Of a stretch of 64,000 bases of DNA, positions 11,401 through 23,127 are shown piece by piece (the first letter of the stretch is position 1; each line of letters starts with the position of its first letter). The position numbers and the translations under genes were made by a program. The notes below the pieces were generated by a model that was not told the DNA's origin, ran no database searches, and was given only the letters and a program-made list of their open reading frames with translations. This stretch comes from Symbiodinium natans (lineage: Eukaryota > Sar > Dinophyceae > Suessiales > Symbiodiniaceae): the NCBI GenBank assembly GCA_905221605.1, contig CAJNDS010002077.1, forward strand, positions 499,501-563,500. Reading direction: 5' to 3'.

Positions 11401-12450
11401 GCTACGTGGGATGCAGCCCTTATCATCGAATAGCAATCTGAGATCATGATCATCAAGAGAAGCGCGGGTGAGGGAGTTCGGCGAATCGTCTTTCGCAAGT
11501 TCGGCTCAAGCCCTGCGGTCGGCATTCGAAGCGAGTCTTCACTCCTGCTCCGGTGGGATCCTCAAAGTCACCTTGGTGCTCGTCTAAGCCGTGTTCATAT
11601 GTCCTGCCCAGGACCAAGGATGGGCGGACAGATCTGCAGGCCCCCATCATGAAATGTGCGAGGTAGATAAAGGGCACATGCTCGGTCGCTTCGTTGCTAG
11701 CACTTGGCAGGGTTCTTGCTTCCTTGATCCCTCAGCCGGCTGAAAGCATTGCTCTGCTCTCTCAGCTCCGTACTCGTGGAAGGCAGTTGTGCAGCCGGCC
11801 AAGCGAGACCGGCGATGCAGTCGACCAGCTCAAGGCCAGCGGAATGCTCGAACTCCCGAAGCCCAGCAAAAGACCCGCACGCGACTAGGAGACATGTGGC
11901 AATGCGCTGCAGCTCAGCCTGAGTGCTCTGCATGTGAACCATCCGAGACTTGATGCCCCTAGGTCGCCGTGTCGCCGCCCCCACTGGTCATGGGTGCCTG
12001 GGCACTGCAGTTCTCTTGCAGCAGAGCATAGAGTAGTTAGATCCTTCAGCCTTCAAGAACGCCGCCAACTCAAGTTGTGTTACTCAGCACTTTGCCAGAA
12101 GTTCTTCCAGCACCGCACCACACTGCCCAGGGCCCGAGGATCTGAAGCAGCTTTTCTCCAAAGCAAAGACAGTGGCTGAGCGGGTTGAGACGGCCCCGCC
12201 GCACGAGAAGGCACGGAGACTTGAGAACTCGATGAAGACTTTCACAGGCAGCTTTACATTCGAGGCTCATTGCTTGCAGTACTTCAGGATTCCTACATCG
12301 AAAAGACCCTGCAAGCTGCAAGCCTCACATCTCTGCAGCGTGATGCCCCCTGGCCTTGTTTGCAGGCTGCCGCGTGGAAGGAGTGCAATAAAACCTGGGA
12401 CCAAGTGACGGAGGCACGCCCAGAAAGAGAGAAAGCAAATGAGAGAGGGA
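8452..12450 (+). CDS. Multi-exon protein of unknown family
   Basis: I do not recognise the family. Successive + strand segments read as protein and several start right after CAG or TAG. They include 8452-8550 (RFQPVKLVWTPAVSGRLEDD), 8685 (VHSVHAYVSQIPSRTAV), 8848-8936 (VAIEPKAAMQELKHQLKHPR), about 9388 (VKVSQVSEEELASFAPEG), 9691-9760 (DKMNNETLWANELMYKAAYD), 10047-10160 (IKDTVVEGKLEVYPRTVDRG), 10160-10275 (PPKWDKAQSIFASWREADFA), 10700-10880 (LGAEKMRKWSAVITVTATLC), 10912-11050 (MWWHVTTTLCQASLHSLQVT), 11068-11113 and 12130-12265 (EDLKQLFSKAKTVAERVETA, a charged helix). Introns appear to be about 50-300 bp. It could be one gene or two adjacent ones. A 261-codon frame on the minus strand (10740-11525) overlaps it, but it lies antisense to these exons and shows no family. 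That these segments code is fairly secure; how they join, and the gene's ends, are not. Confidence 0.5.
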
Positions 12451-12849
12451 GACCAGCGGGCCGTCGTGGCCGCCGTGGCCAGCGTGCCCACTTCAGATGT
12501 CCGCCTTTTGCAAGGTTTATGTACTGTGGCCTCAGGGTTTAGAAGTTCAGGGGCAGCGAAACTCAACCCTAAGCTTTAAACTCCAATCTATCAGAGACAC
12601 CTCCGGGGGCGCCTCTCCGCTGAGCAGAAGAAGAAAAATGGAATCAAAAAAGAGACTGAGGATTGTTGGCCAACTTGCAGCGTTCCATGCGTTTCAATCC
12701 GAAGCAGGAGGAGCCCAGCAATCTCTGGGAGAAGTCCAGCTCAGACAAGATGTTGGGGAAGGGGGGAAGGGGGAACTAACAGCATTCCACTCGGCACAAC
12801 TCGAAACAAGCGGACCCAGCAAGCTGTGAAACAAGTCCGTTTGCCGAAA

Positions 12850-13500
12850 GGATCCGAAAGGCATTCAGTGCGGGGCCATCTTTCACCGATCCGGCGACTC
12901 TCCTGGAAAGTGTTACATGTTGCGGTGTTTCTTAGGGCATGCTAACTTCGTAAATATTGGATTGCAGGTGTTCATAAACGCATAAGTAAAATTGATTCTT
13001 GCTATAAGTACTCAGTTTCCTGCATACTATCTGATGAAAGAGATGTCAAACAAGACACAAGAAACCATAAGCGCTCTCGCGGCCCTTCAGGTTCCAACAA
13101 TAGTAATAAGAATGCAAGAACAAGACGACAGCAACAAACTTGAGAAACTGCGATTCAAAATCACAATGCGCAGAATAAGCATTTTAAAGACGCGAACAAT
13201 CGAAAAGCAGAGACTGCAAAGCGAATAGTGGAAGAAGCAGAGGTGAAGCGATGGTGCGTCCTTGACTTTGTGCTTGGAGCGTAGGGTTCATGGCTTCCAG
13301 CATGTCTCATGGGCCCTATGGGCCCTATGGGCCCTTTCGACCTTCCGCCCCAAAGCCTTGCGAGCCTCAGAAGCCCCCACGTGTCAAATTATCCACCCAT
13401 TTACTTAACCTTCAACCTGAAGCTTGAAGCCCGAGAGGCCCAGAAGGCCAAGAAGGAGGCTGCAAGACACGAGTACAAGGACTGCTGACCTTCACTTGGG
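12850..13500 (+). CDS. Possible coiled-coil exons, unknown protein
   Basis: Two lysine/glutamate-rich helical segments are readable: about 13206-13255 (AKRIVEEAEVKRWCVLDF) and about 13415-13488 (LEAREAQKAKKEAARHEYKD), the second ending at an in-frame TGA. They could be 3' exons of the gene ending near 12.45 kb or of another gene. Between them lies a small GGGCCCTAT triplication (about 13311-13337). Composition is the only evidence. Confidence 0.3.
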
Positions 13501-13896
13501 GGGGTGTTCCTTCGGAAGCCGAAAGCTTAGCGACTTTTGCAGGGGGGCCCACCGCTGTACACTGTAAACCAAAGACGGCTCACCGCGCAAGTATCATCAA
13601 ACCACCCTCTTCATATTTCTGGCATGGCTCGCGGCCTCACCAAATACCTCCCCAATGCCTCACAGCTGTTTCCGTAGGAGGCCCAGAAAGCCCTGGCCGC
13701 CGTGGAGGCGGCGCCCGCCTCGCAGCGAGCGGCGGCCTGGCTCGGGGCTCAGATGGCCTCAGATGCGCTGAGATGGGCTCAGATGGGCTCAGAAAAAAGG
13801 GGGGGTCTTGGGGGGGTTCTTCTGTAAGTTAGACTGAGAGGGGTACAGCTTGCCTTGCAAAAACTAGCGGCGCCGGGGTTTCTGTTCAAGTCCTGA

Positions 13897-14791
13897 TGGC
13901 AAATCTGACTACATCTGAGCTTAGGAAGCAGTGTGAAGCGACCTGGGCAGCTGCTCTGGCAACTTGTCTACAGTGAGATGCAACAGTTGCACAACTTGCT
14001 CCACAAGGCTATGGAAATCTTTAAGATCAAGCGTTTGGAGAGTGCGACATGTAACAGTCGCTGCCTTTGTGATCTTCGCCACTGGATGTGACCGGGATTC
14101 TGGGATAATGGCAGTGCTTGTGCCTCTCCAGCAAGGCAAAGGGTGCCTGAGACCGCCATTTTGTGATTTGGGCATCTGGTACAGAAGGCTGAGGTAACAG
14201 AGGGTCGCAGGTACTTTCATCTCATACACCTTTAGGGTGCTGAAAGATCAGCCTTCGTTGGCACGATGCCTCCGACGAACAGTTGCACTTTGTGGGTGCC
14301 TGAACGGCCACGAAGTGGAGCCCTAACCTGACATCGGAAGCTAAACATGCATGATCCTCACCGGTTCGTTTCTGCGTGCAGCCGTCCCTGCGCCCAGCCT
14401 AGAGCAAGTTAACATTAACAAGTCAGGCCAGCTTTTCCTGAGCGCTTGCAGAAGGCTCTCTGAATAGATGTGCACTGCTTGCGCAAGTTTTCCTGTGGCC
14501 GTCGCATGGGCACTCGCTGTCCCTTCTTTTAGATGAGCTCCAGCCGCCACCATATACAGAAACCCTATTGACAGTATCGTGAAAATTCCGCATTGGCTGG
14601 GAGTCAATGGTCCCTCCAACTTGGCAGCTTGCTTTCACCAGTGAAGTCAGTGCCGACTTGGAACCATGCCCTTTGACTTCTCTGATTTTCGTTGAATGGT
14701 ATGAAAAAGACCTTGAGTCGCCAGCACCCATCTCTGAATCACTGAGATCCCCCAAAGCTGCTGGTCCTATGCGAACCATCGTTGGAGTGTT
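13897..14791 (+). CDS. Small multi-exon gene, unknown product
   Basis: A candidate start at 13897 reads MANLTTSELRKQCEATWAAA and ends after CTACAG. A second exon near 13977 reads EMQQLHNLLHKAMEIFKIKR. A third near 14236 reads VLKDQPSLARCLRRTVALCG. A last open stretch, about 14640-14791, contains LEPCPLTSLIFVEWYEKDLE and a serine/proline-rich tail (APISESLRSPKAAGPMR) ending at TGA. The peptides are helix-rich and look coding, but no domain is recognised. The exon joins are inferred from AG acceptors and phase only. Confidence 0.4.
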
Positions 14792-14863
14792 GTGAGTTTG
14801 TTCCACGCGTGTTGTAGGGTATTCCCTGTCTTCTCTGACAGTCGGCCAGCTCCCCCGAGCCAA

Positions 14864-15010
14864 ACCCCTCAACCCCTCAACCCCTCAACCCCTCAACCCC
14901 TCAACCCCTCAACCCCTCAACCCCTCAACCCCTCAACCCCTCAACCCCTCAACCCCTCAGCCCCTCAACCCCTCAGCCCCTCAACCCCTCAACCCCTCAA
15001 CCCCTCAACC
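14864..15010 (+). repeat. 9-bp repeat CTCAACCCC, about 16 copies
   Basis: A nearly perfect array with two CTCAGCCCC variants in its second half. The resulting Pro/Gln/Leu/Asn peptide is a repeat artefact. Confidence 0.97.
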
Positions 15011-15189
15011 TAGGGATTATAGAACCCCCTATGGTTAGCCCTAGGCTCAACCCCCTGGAAGGTACCAGTTCCTGGAGACCATGATGCGCCTGGCCGAGGC
15101 GAAGTACGTCCGAACCGCCAAGGCGCCAGACCTCCCAGAGGCCGAGTGGGGCTTAGGATTCCGATCCTGAAAGGAGTCGCTGTAGTACT

Positions 15190-15360
15190 GCCCGAAGTAA
15201 TAATAGTAACAGTAGTAGTAATAAGAGTAGTAATAAGAGTAGAAATAAGAGTAGTAATAAGAGTAGTAAGAAGAGTAGTAAGAATAGTAGTCAGAATAGT
15301 AGTAGGAATAATCGCAAGTATTGTAATGGAAGTAGCAATCGCAAAAAATAGTAATTAAAA
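15190..15360 (+). repeat. Trinucleotide-rich tract (AGTA/ATA)
   Basis: Runs of AGTAGTAATAAGAGTAG-type triplets. The valine/isoleucine-only and Tyr-only reading frames across it come from the repeat. Confidence 0.85.
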
Positions 15361-16510
15361 GTATTGATAGCAGTGATAGTGCTTGTACGCATAGTAGCAA
15401 AATGGGAATCATAGTTTTCATCGTAACGCTAGCTGCTAACCATAACGACATATCTTAGATCTGTTGCAAGTACAAGGTGGGTTAATAATACTCTTTCTCC
15501 ACCAGCTAGTAGACCTAAGTCTGCAGGTTCTTTACGACGGTTTCGTGGACAAGTGCACTAATCACAACAAGTTGTCCGTATGCTAAGTTCGCCTGTCTTG
15601 TTTGGTGGGTGAACGAAGGGCGGATACAATATGAGCTGGAGAACGTACACCAATAGATGCAGTATTAGCGGGTGTACATGGGCTTGATATCAAAGGTCAG
15701 GTGAAGTAGGACTAAAATCCCCATTAACTTGCCATTTGGTCTTTAATGTATAAGATTATTGCATTCACGCTGTGCCCTCGTGAAATTAGAACATTCATAC
15801 AGGAAAAGGGCACGTGCAATCCTTACTAGCTTTCCAAAAGACTTTACACATGCAATAAATCTTCGGTTCTCGAAAGTCTTGAGCGTGCGTGTGATGAGAT
15901 TTATCGTGGCTTCTTCCGAAGCTAGGCTGGGATTCCAGGCGCAATTTATGATGCAGACGTGCGGTTCCTGCGCCCAACTTGGAACTTGAAGCATTCGCAC
16001 TCGCACTGAGGGTAGAGTCCCGCATACCAGGTTTGAAGCCAGGCTGCTGTATGGCCCGGGTGATTCCGTGTTCACAGCTCGCGCCCCTAAAGAACGGTTA
16101 ACGACAGAGCTGCAATCTGTTTCTGAATGATCCACCATTGCATGCTTAGTCTCACTCTGACTTTATGGGGCACAAAATCTCTTTGGGCAAGCAGCGCCCT
16201 CCACACCCCTGCCGGTATCGCATCCGCGACTGCAACAGTACTGGCAACATCAGTGTGTGGCCAGGTTTAGGGTTTCTGAGGTATTGTTCTGGATTTGAGG
16301 GGTTCCCCGGTGGCGGCTGCTGGTAGCACTTGAGAACAGCTTTCGCCAGTGGAAGCACAGACACAACTTGAAGTTTGCTTGTTGGGGCACAGTATGGCAA
16401 AGTTTTCTCGGTGGAGGCTCTGACAATGCTAATGTCCCAGCATTTGGACGAAGAGTTCTCGCCCATCCACCAGCAGGAGCTGCAACTTGGCATGCAACTA
16501 TGGTTAGATA
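15361..16510. other. No gene recognised
   Basis: Mixed-composition sequence with short open frames on both strands and none with family resemblance. A TTTAGGGTTT remnant lies at about 16264. It leads into the left end of the fold-back element. Confidence 0.4.
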
Positions 16511-16815
16511 TCTATATCTGCATATATATATATATATGCTCACCCCCCCCCCCCCAATGGACCAACCGCGAAATGGAAAAGAAATCCAAACATCCAAAAA
16601 TCCAAAAATCCAAAGTTCCCCGGACAATCTCCCAGGAAACTTTGGATTTTTGGATTTTTGGATTTTGTGCTTTTCATGCTTTTTTTATGCTTTTTGTGCT
16701 TTTCCGTGCTTTTTTGTACTTTTTGCACTTTTTGGCACTTTTTACATTTTTTGCACTTTTTTGTGTCTTTTTAATTTCGCAATGTTTTGCAAATATTTGT
16801 CCTTTTGAATGTTTT

Positions 16816-17172
16816 CCAAAAATCCAAAAATCCAAAAATCCAAAAATCCAAAAATCCAAAAATCCAAAGCTCTCCGGACAATCTCCCAGGAAACTTTGGA
16901 TTTTTGGATTTTTGGATTTTTGGGTTTTTGGATTTTTGGACTTTTGGATTTTTGGATTTTTGGATTTTAGGAGTTTTGGATTTTTGGATTTTTGGATTTT
17001 GGATTTTTGGATTTTTGGATTTTTGGATTTTGGATTTTTGGATTTTTGGATTTTTGGATTTTTGGATTTTTGGATTTTTGGATTTTAGGAGTTTTGGATT
17101 TTTGGATTTTTGGATTTTGGATTTTTGGATTTTTGGATTTTTGGATTTTTGGATTTTGGATTTTTGGATTTC
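16816..17172 (+). repeat. TTTTTGGA/TCCAAAAA array in the left arm
   Basis: TCCAAAAA copies at 16816-16868 are followed by CCGGACAATCTCCCAGG and then TTTTTGGA copies to 17170. The two orientations can pair as a long hairpin. The FGFLDFWI-type frames are repeat artefacts. Confidence 0.92.
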
Positions 17173-17430
17173 TAAGATTTTTGGATTTCTAAGATTTTCA
17201 CATTCGAGGTTCTCCTTTTTTGACTTATAAGAGGGCGGCCATTCACATGTACCCTCGTCAGAATTTCAAATACATCCAAACTACTCAAAACGTGAATGAA
17301 AATCCCAAGTAGCCTGCTCAAAGAGCCAGTAAGATGTTGAAATATCTGCTCAAAAAGCGATGAGAAGCGTTCAAGAAAGTAGTAGGGGCTTAGGTCCAGT
17401 CTCTTGCTAGTGAACTACTTGGAATCCTGT

Positions 17431-17810
17431 TCAAAAACTAAAGCACTCACAAAGTAAGGGCTTTCATCAGATACAACCTTTTCTAAACAGTAGGTACTCG
17501 GATCCCAGAATGGTTCTTATTGAAGAAATGATAATTCAGCTTCTTTCAGATGCAAAAAATAGATATTGGCAAATATAGGCTTTCTTTGCTACAGCCTCCT
17601 TCTTAGCAAAGGCCTGTGCATAACACATGTACGTGTTTTCTCAGTGATTTGAAAAAGTAAGACTTTACATGGTTCTCATATACGGAAGCAGTATAATCAA
17701 AACCTTCTAGAATATGCAATTTAATATCCTGTGAATTTAGTGTTCACGTTTCGAGTAAGACGCCATTGAAACTCTGATAAGGGTGCATTTGAAGGGCCGC
17801 CCTCTTATAT
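17431..17810 (+). repeat. Direct repeat copy A, about 380 bp
   Basis: Matches 18191-18580 over its whole length with scattered substitutions and small indels. Shared anchors include GGATCCCAGAATGGTT, ACACATGTACGTGTTT, CATGGTTCTCATATAC and the terminal GGCCGCCCTCTTATA. Confidence 0.88.
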
Positions 17811-18190
17811 ACACGAGATACTTACAGGGGCTCCATCTGCAAGATTATAAAATAAGAGTTCAACCGAACCTCATAGCATGAAATGCGCGCCCTGGAAATG
17901 AACGCACACTTCACTTCCATACAGGAAGTCCCTGACCCTCGAGTGGACAGTGCACTAGCCGTATATTGGGCCTAAGCCCTATTACTATCTTGAACGCTTC
18001 TGTTCAGCCTCTTGTTGGCTGTTTGAGTAGGATATTTCGAAATCTCATTGGCTTTGTGAGCAGGCTACTTAGGATTTTCACGATACAGTCTTCAATCGAG
18101 TACTTAGTTAAGACGTTAATCAGATTCGAGCAGGGTTTACTGCAATAATCACAGGTGGGCAATTCAATATTAAGAGCCTGAATTAAAGGA

Positions 18191-18580
18191 TCAGAAAACT
18201 AAAACACTCGTTATCGCAAAGTCAGGGTGTTCATGACATATAACCTTTCTTAAACAGCAGGTACTAGGATCCCAGAATGGTTGTTCTTGGAAAAAATGAT
18301 AATTCAGCTTCTTTTAGATGCACAAAAGTAGATATTGGCAAATACGGGCTTTCTCTGCTACAGCCTGCTTAGCAAAACCCTGTGCATGACACATGTACGT
18401 GTTTACCTCAGTGATTTGAGGGAGTAAGACTTGACATGGTTCTCATATACAGAAACAGTATAATCAAAGCCATCTAGGATATGCCATTTACTATCCTGTG
18501 AATTTAGTGCTTATGTTTCGAGTACTTAGGACGCAATTGAAACTCTGATAAGGGTGCATTTGAATGGCCGCCCTCTTATA
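18191..18580 (+). repeat. Direct repeat copy B, about 390 bp
   Basis: Second copy of the unit at 17431-17810. Its terminal GAATGGCCGCCCTCTTATA is also found inverted at about 17226-17247, tying the direct repeat to the fold-back arms. Confidence 0.88.
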
Positions 18581-19144
18581 CGTCAAAAAAAAGGAGAACC
18601 TCGAATCTGAAAACTTTTCAAAATCCCAAAATCCAAAAATCCCAAAATCCAAAAATCCCAAAATCCAAAAATCCAAAAATCAAAAGTTTCCTGAGAGATT
18701 GTCCGGAGAACTTTGGATTTTTGGATTTTTGGATTTTTGGACTGGAAAAGCACATTCAAGAGGACAAATATTTGCAAAAGTATTGTGAAATTAGACAAAA
18801 GTGCCAAAAAATGCAAGAAGTGCAAAAAAGTGCAAAAGTGCAAAAAAGTGCAAAAAGTGCAACAAAAAGCAGAACAAAAACACAAAAGAATACAAAACAC
18901 ACAAAAATGCACGAAAAAATGCACAAAAAAATCACAGCAAGCACAAAAAGCATGAAGAAGTAGACAGGGAAAGCATGGCAGGGTGCAGTGTCTAGAGACC
19001 CTCATACATGTCGATGTGGGTCCATTGGGGTTGGAGGTTGGTCCATTGGGGGGGGCGACCATATATATATATATATATATATATTTTAAACACATTGTAT
19101 AATGATATGTATCGTATATGCTGTGTAGTTTGAGTTGCAGCGAT

Positions 19145-21104
19145 CTCATTTCAGGAGACGGGGGCGGTTGGGGGGTCCCATCGTGTCCAGGCAATTCCAG
19201 GTGGACCTGATGACAGAGGAGGTTGATTGCGTCTTCAAGAACAACCTGAGCTGCTGTACTCAGACATGCACCTGCTTGATCTTGCTTGACCGACACCATA
19301 TGTTCGCTCACCTTACCTGCCAAAGGTGTGCTGAATGCTGCCTTCCTGATCTACGCGGGCTCTGTGGACCATCGCCTGCAAGAGCTGCACAGTGGATAGA
19401 GATCTCGGCTCCTGACGTAATGATCTGTTCATTTTGTGGCAATGCCTTACGCGCAAGGAAGTGCCAGCAGAGATGCCATACGTCAAAGATCAGCTCTCGA
19501 AGAACAAGAGGCGTTGAGAGGGGCATATGGACTATGGAACTGAATCCTATCTCTTGCAGGAACCTACTTGTCTTAGCTACCGGCTGCAGAAGACAAGTTA
19601 GTCCGTGCGTGTGCTTGTGCTGTTGACCTGCCAGGCCCCAATCTGCAAATCCTGTCAAAGCTTAGTTTAGGCAGTTGAGCTGTAGATGACTCTGCAGCTT
19701 GCAGGAAAATGACGTTGCCGGACTTCTACGCTTTGCTGGATGACTGCACCGCACCCAGTGTTTCGTGCATGCTCGTGCACGGGATGGCTGGATATTTGGA
19801 GCTTGAGCCGTGCACAGGGATAGGAACTCGGCAGCACCAACACCGAGCCTGACAACAAGTCTTTATTCCGCTGGTACGACGCTACATTGTCGGTACACCT
19901 TTCCAAGCGATTTAGGCGATGCTTACGATGAGCGCTTCTTGCGACGACACGCCGCTCGGGCCTTCCAGCTGGGGGGCATGTGGCAGATTGACGAGGCGAG
20001 TGGGGCCCAGTGGCCTCTTGGGCTCGTGGGCACGTGAGCCCCACGCTGATCTTCTTAGAGGGCTGCCCCGTCTTCTCCAAAGTTTGGAGGTTCCCAGCGC
20101 TGTGGTACAGACCCTGTGGGCTGGCAGGTTTCATCTGGCCGTCACATGCAGCTGAGCTTTGTGGAGTGCGTGCCCCAGCAAGGCGGTGCCGTCCTTCTTG
20201 AAACGTCTCCACGCGCAATGGATATCTCTGGCTGCAATGGCAAGCTATCAGCAGACCCCACAGCAAGGTTCATCATGGCAATCGGTGCTGTGTGCTCCTC
20301 AGTTAGAAGACAGGGAGTGCAACGAGTGTTGGACATGTCAGACTCTGCGCTTGAAGCGGCCTTTTGCCGACAGAGGTGATCTTCCTGCGCGAGTTCTATC
20401 GGCCGGAAGAGTTTGCAGACTTGCTTGAGGAGAGGGATAAGAGGATTGGGCTAGGACTCATCAGGGCCTGTACGGAGTCCTTTCGTGCGACAGACTTGGC
20501 TACGATGCTTTGTTTTGCCTCTGTGTCTCTGTGTCTCTGTGTCTCTGTGTCTCTGTGTCTCTGTGTCTCTGTGTCTCTGTGTCTCTGTGTCTCTGTGTCT
20601 CTGTGTCTCTGTGTCTCTGTGTCTCTGTGTCTCTGTGTCTCTGTGTCTCTGTGTCTCTGTGTCTCTGTCTCTGTGTCTCTGTGTCTCTGTGTCTCTGTGT
20701 CTCTGTGTCTCTGTGTCTCTGTGTCTCTGTGTCTCTGTGTCTCTGTGTCTCTGTGTCTCTGTGTCTCTGTGTCTCTGTGTCTCTGTGTCTCTGTGTCTCT
20801 GTGTGTGTGTGTGTGCGTGCGACGTGTGTCCGTGGAGGAGTTTGTGCTGGACCAGCTGCAGCCTGTTGTTATGGAGCAGAGGCTCCAGTGGGAGCGCAGA
20901 GGGATCCGCTACCGCAGTCAAGCTGAGCATTCGGCGAGGCCCGAGAGAAACCGCCGCAACGTGGATTTGCTCGCAGCTCAGATCAGTTCAAAACTCGAGC
21001 GGGTGCAGAGTACAGCTTCCATTTCTTGTGGGGTTCCACGCAAAATTCTACAATATCATCAGGCTTCACGTCTTCGCAAAGGCTTTTGCGTTGACAGAAC
21101 TTGA
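19145..21104 (+). CDS. Multi-exon gene, unknown product
   Basis: Several + strand segments read as protein: about 19158 ([20 protein letters not shown]), about 19330-19395 ([20 protein letters not shown]), about 19467-19506 ([16 protein letters not shown]), 19706-19850 ([20 protein letters not shown]), 19905-20035 ([20 protein letters not shown]), about 20178-20270 ([20 protein letters not shown]), 20376-20460 ([20 protein letters not shown]) and 20815-20935 ([20 protein letters not shown]). Most follow a CAG or AAG acceptor. No family is recognised. The acidic, arginine-rich helices suggest a soluble protein. A GTGTCTCT microsatellite separates the last two segments in the same frame. Confidence 0.45.
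20517..20812 (+). repeat. 8-bp microsatellite GTGTCTCT, about 36 copies
   Basis: Near-perfect GTGTCTCT array with one GTCTCT phase slip near 20668, ending in a GT run. It sits between two coding segments that share one open frame; it is either an intron or, less likely, translated as SLCLCVSV repeats. Confidence 0.97.
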
Positions 21105-21220
21105 GAGTGCCTTTTTGCATTAACAGAACTTGAGACTACTCAGGCAGCTGACCCACAAGACCATTCGCAAGGTGTGCAAGGACGTCTTCGAGGCAGCCGA
21201 TGAGGACTGAGCAGAGACAC

Positions 21221-21520
<300 letters not shown>

Positions 21521-21661
21521 GCGCACAGCTCAACGCCCACGTCCACGTCAATCAGCGCACGCGCAACTGCGCACCGCACACTCACGAGCACGCGCCGATG
21601 CTCACTAGTAACCCAACAAAGGTCACACACACCCATATCCAGCACTTAGCACTGCACATGC

Positions 21662-21761
21662 NNNNNNNNNNNNNNNNNNNNNNNNNNNNNNNNNNNNNNN
21701 NNNNNNNNNNNNNNNNNNNNNNNNNNNNNNNNNNNNNNNNNNNNNNNNNNNNNNNNNNNNN
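21662..21761. other. Assembly gap (100 N)
   Basis: Exactly 100 N, the usual placeholder for a gap of unknown size, placed inside CA-rich simple repeats that probably caused the break. Confidence 0.99.
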
Positions 21762-21922
21762 CACACACACACACACACACCCACACCCACACACACACCC
21801 ACACACACACCCACACCCACACCCACACCCACACCCACACCCACACCCACACCCACACCCACACCCACACCCACACCCACACCCGCACGCACGCACGCAC
21901 GCACATGCACACACACACACAC

Positions 21923-21964
<42 letters not shown>

Positions 21965-22025
21965 CAGACCAGACAGACCAGACCAGACAGACAGACCAAC
22001 AGACCAGACAGACAGACCAACAGAC

Positions 22026-22105
<80 letters not shown>

Positions 22106-22160
22106 TGCGCGCACACACACGCACACACATGTGCGTGCGCACACACACATACTCACACAT
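21762..22160 (+). repeat. CACACCCA and AGAC microsatellites
   Basis: CA/CACCCA repeats to about 21920 are followed by AGACAGAC and AGACCAGACC arrays (21922-22105) and then mixed GCACAC. The DRQTDRQT and CLSVCLSV frames are artefacts. Confidence 0.96.
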
Positions 22161-23100
22161 GCTGCACAGTTGCACATTTCTGAAGGAACTCACGCAACCT
22201 TTGAGTTTGAGAGTCGCGATGACAACGATGCCTCCAAGGCTGCCTATAAACACGAAGTGATCTCCCGTGGAGGGCACAGACAGGCTTTGGGGCAGACAGA
22301 AATGAGGGCATGGAAGGATCATCGTTGCCCTCATCATCCTCATCATCCCCATCGTCCTCATCCTCATCCTTACATGTCCCTGCAAGTACCGGACCGTGAG
22401 TCGGCGGAAGTCCGGTGCAGGACGACAGTAACGCCCTCACAGTACGGGAGTTCTCTCGAGCACTGCGTGCCCGGGGCCTCAGTGTGGAATCTTGAGAATC
22501 CAGAATCGGCCCTTGCTAGTTCACCCACCAGCAGTAGTTTTTTGGTAGGGCTTCGTTTGTTCGTACATGATCGGTGCCATGGTCGCGAACTTTTCTGAGC
22601 ATCCTGAGCTGACTGTCAGCTTTTTGCTAGGGCCTGGGTTGTCGGTCCCTGGAGGATCAAGGCCGTTGAATCTCCTTCATTCCATTGCTCTTGTTCGGGG
22701 GAAGGAGAGTGGAGTTGGAGTCAATCGTCGACAGCTGCGATCATACGAATAATTCGCTGGACAATCGATGTGCTCTTAGCTCTGCGGCCTTTATAGTACC
22801 CTCAACTCATTCGTTCAAGAAGGTGGGCAAGGATGGACAAAGCTGTGCGGCTGTGCGGTCGATCGTGCGCGGGAGAAGCGATGGCATGTGGGTTTTGCTG
22901 GAAGGAATCCGATAGGTTCGCCCCCCCCCCCCCCCCCCCCAGTCGGTAGTTTCTCACCGTCGCAACGGTTTTCAGAAACGGGAACCTTTGTTTCCTGCCA
23001 TGCCAGGGTGTTGACGAACGAACTTTTGAGGCGTTGCTGCTGGTGCATTCTTGTGAGGGATTGAAGTTGTATTGGTTTGGATGGAGTTGGCAGTTGTGCT
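22161..23100. other. No gene assigned
   Basis: Contains a 20-base C run (22921-22940), a CATCATCCTC stretch (about 22330-22370) and open frames without recognisable family. It may hold 5' exons of the EF-hand gene. Confidence 0.35.
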
Positions 23101-23127
23101 GATTGCTCTTCGGGGGCAGCTCTTGGT

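Larger units (their letters stand above)
16513..19090. mobile_element. Fold-back element with long inverted arms
   Basis: Both ends carry an AT dinucleotide run followed by a poly-C/poly-G tract and an inverted AATGGACCAACC (16543-16567 on the left; reverse complement at 19036-19057 on the right). Inside, the left arm is T-rich (16672-16805) and the right arm is its A-rich counterpart (18748-18960), sharing the inverted motif CAAATATTTGTCC. Arrays of TTTTTGGA or TCCAAAAA flank three copies of CCGGACAATCTCCCAGG (near 16620, 16875 and, inverted, 18688). A second inverted pair contains AAGTAGCCTGCTCA (about 17305 and, inverted, about 18065). No transposase or reverse transcriptase was seen, so it is presumably non-autonomous. 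Confidence 0.68.

Noticed and set aside
10740-11525. 261-codon minus-strand frame
   Set aside because: It is antisense to several + strand exon-like segments with acceptor sites and shows no family resemblance.
16375-17230. Frames of FGFLDFWIFG repeats that look like a membrane protein
   Set aside because: Direct translation of the TTTTTGGA array; no start context or domain.
16513-19090. Autonomous transposon
   Set aside because: No transposase, integrase or reverse transcriptase motif in any frame between the arms.
20451-20930. DTETQRHR and SLCLCV repeat proteins
   Set aside because: Translations of the GTGTCTCT microsatellite on either strand.
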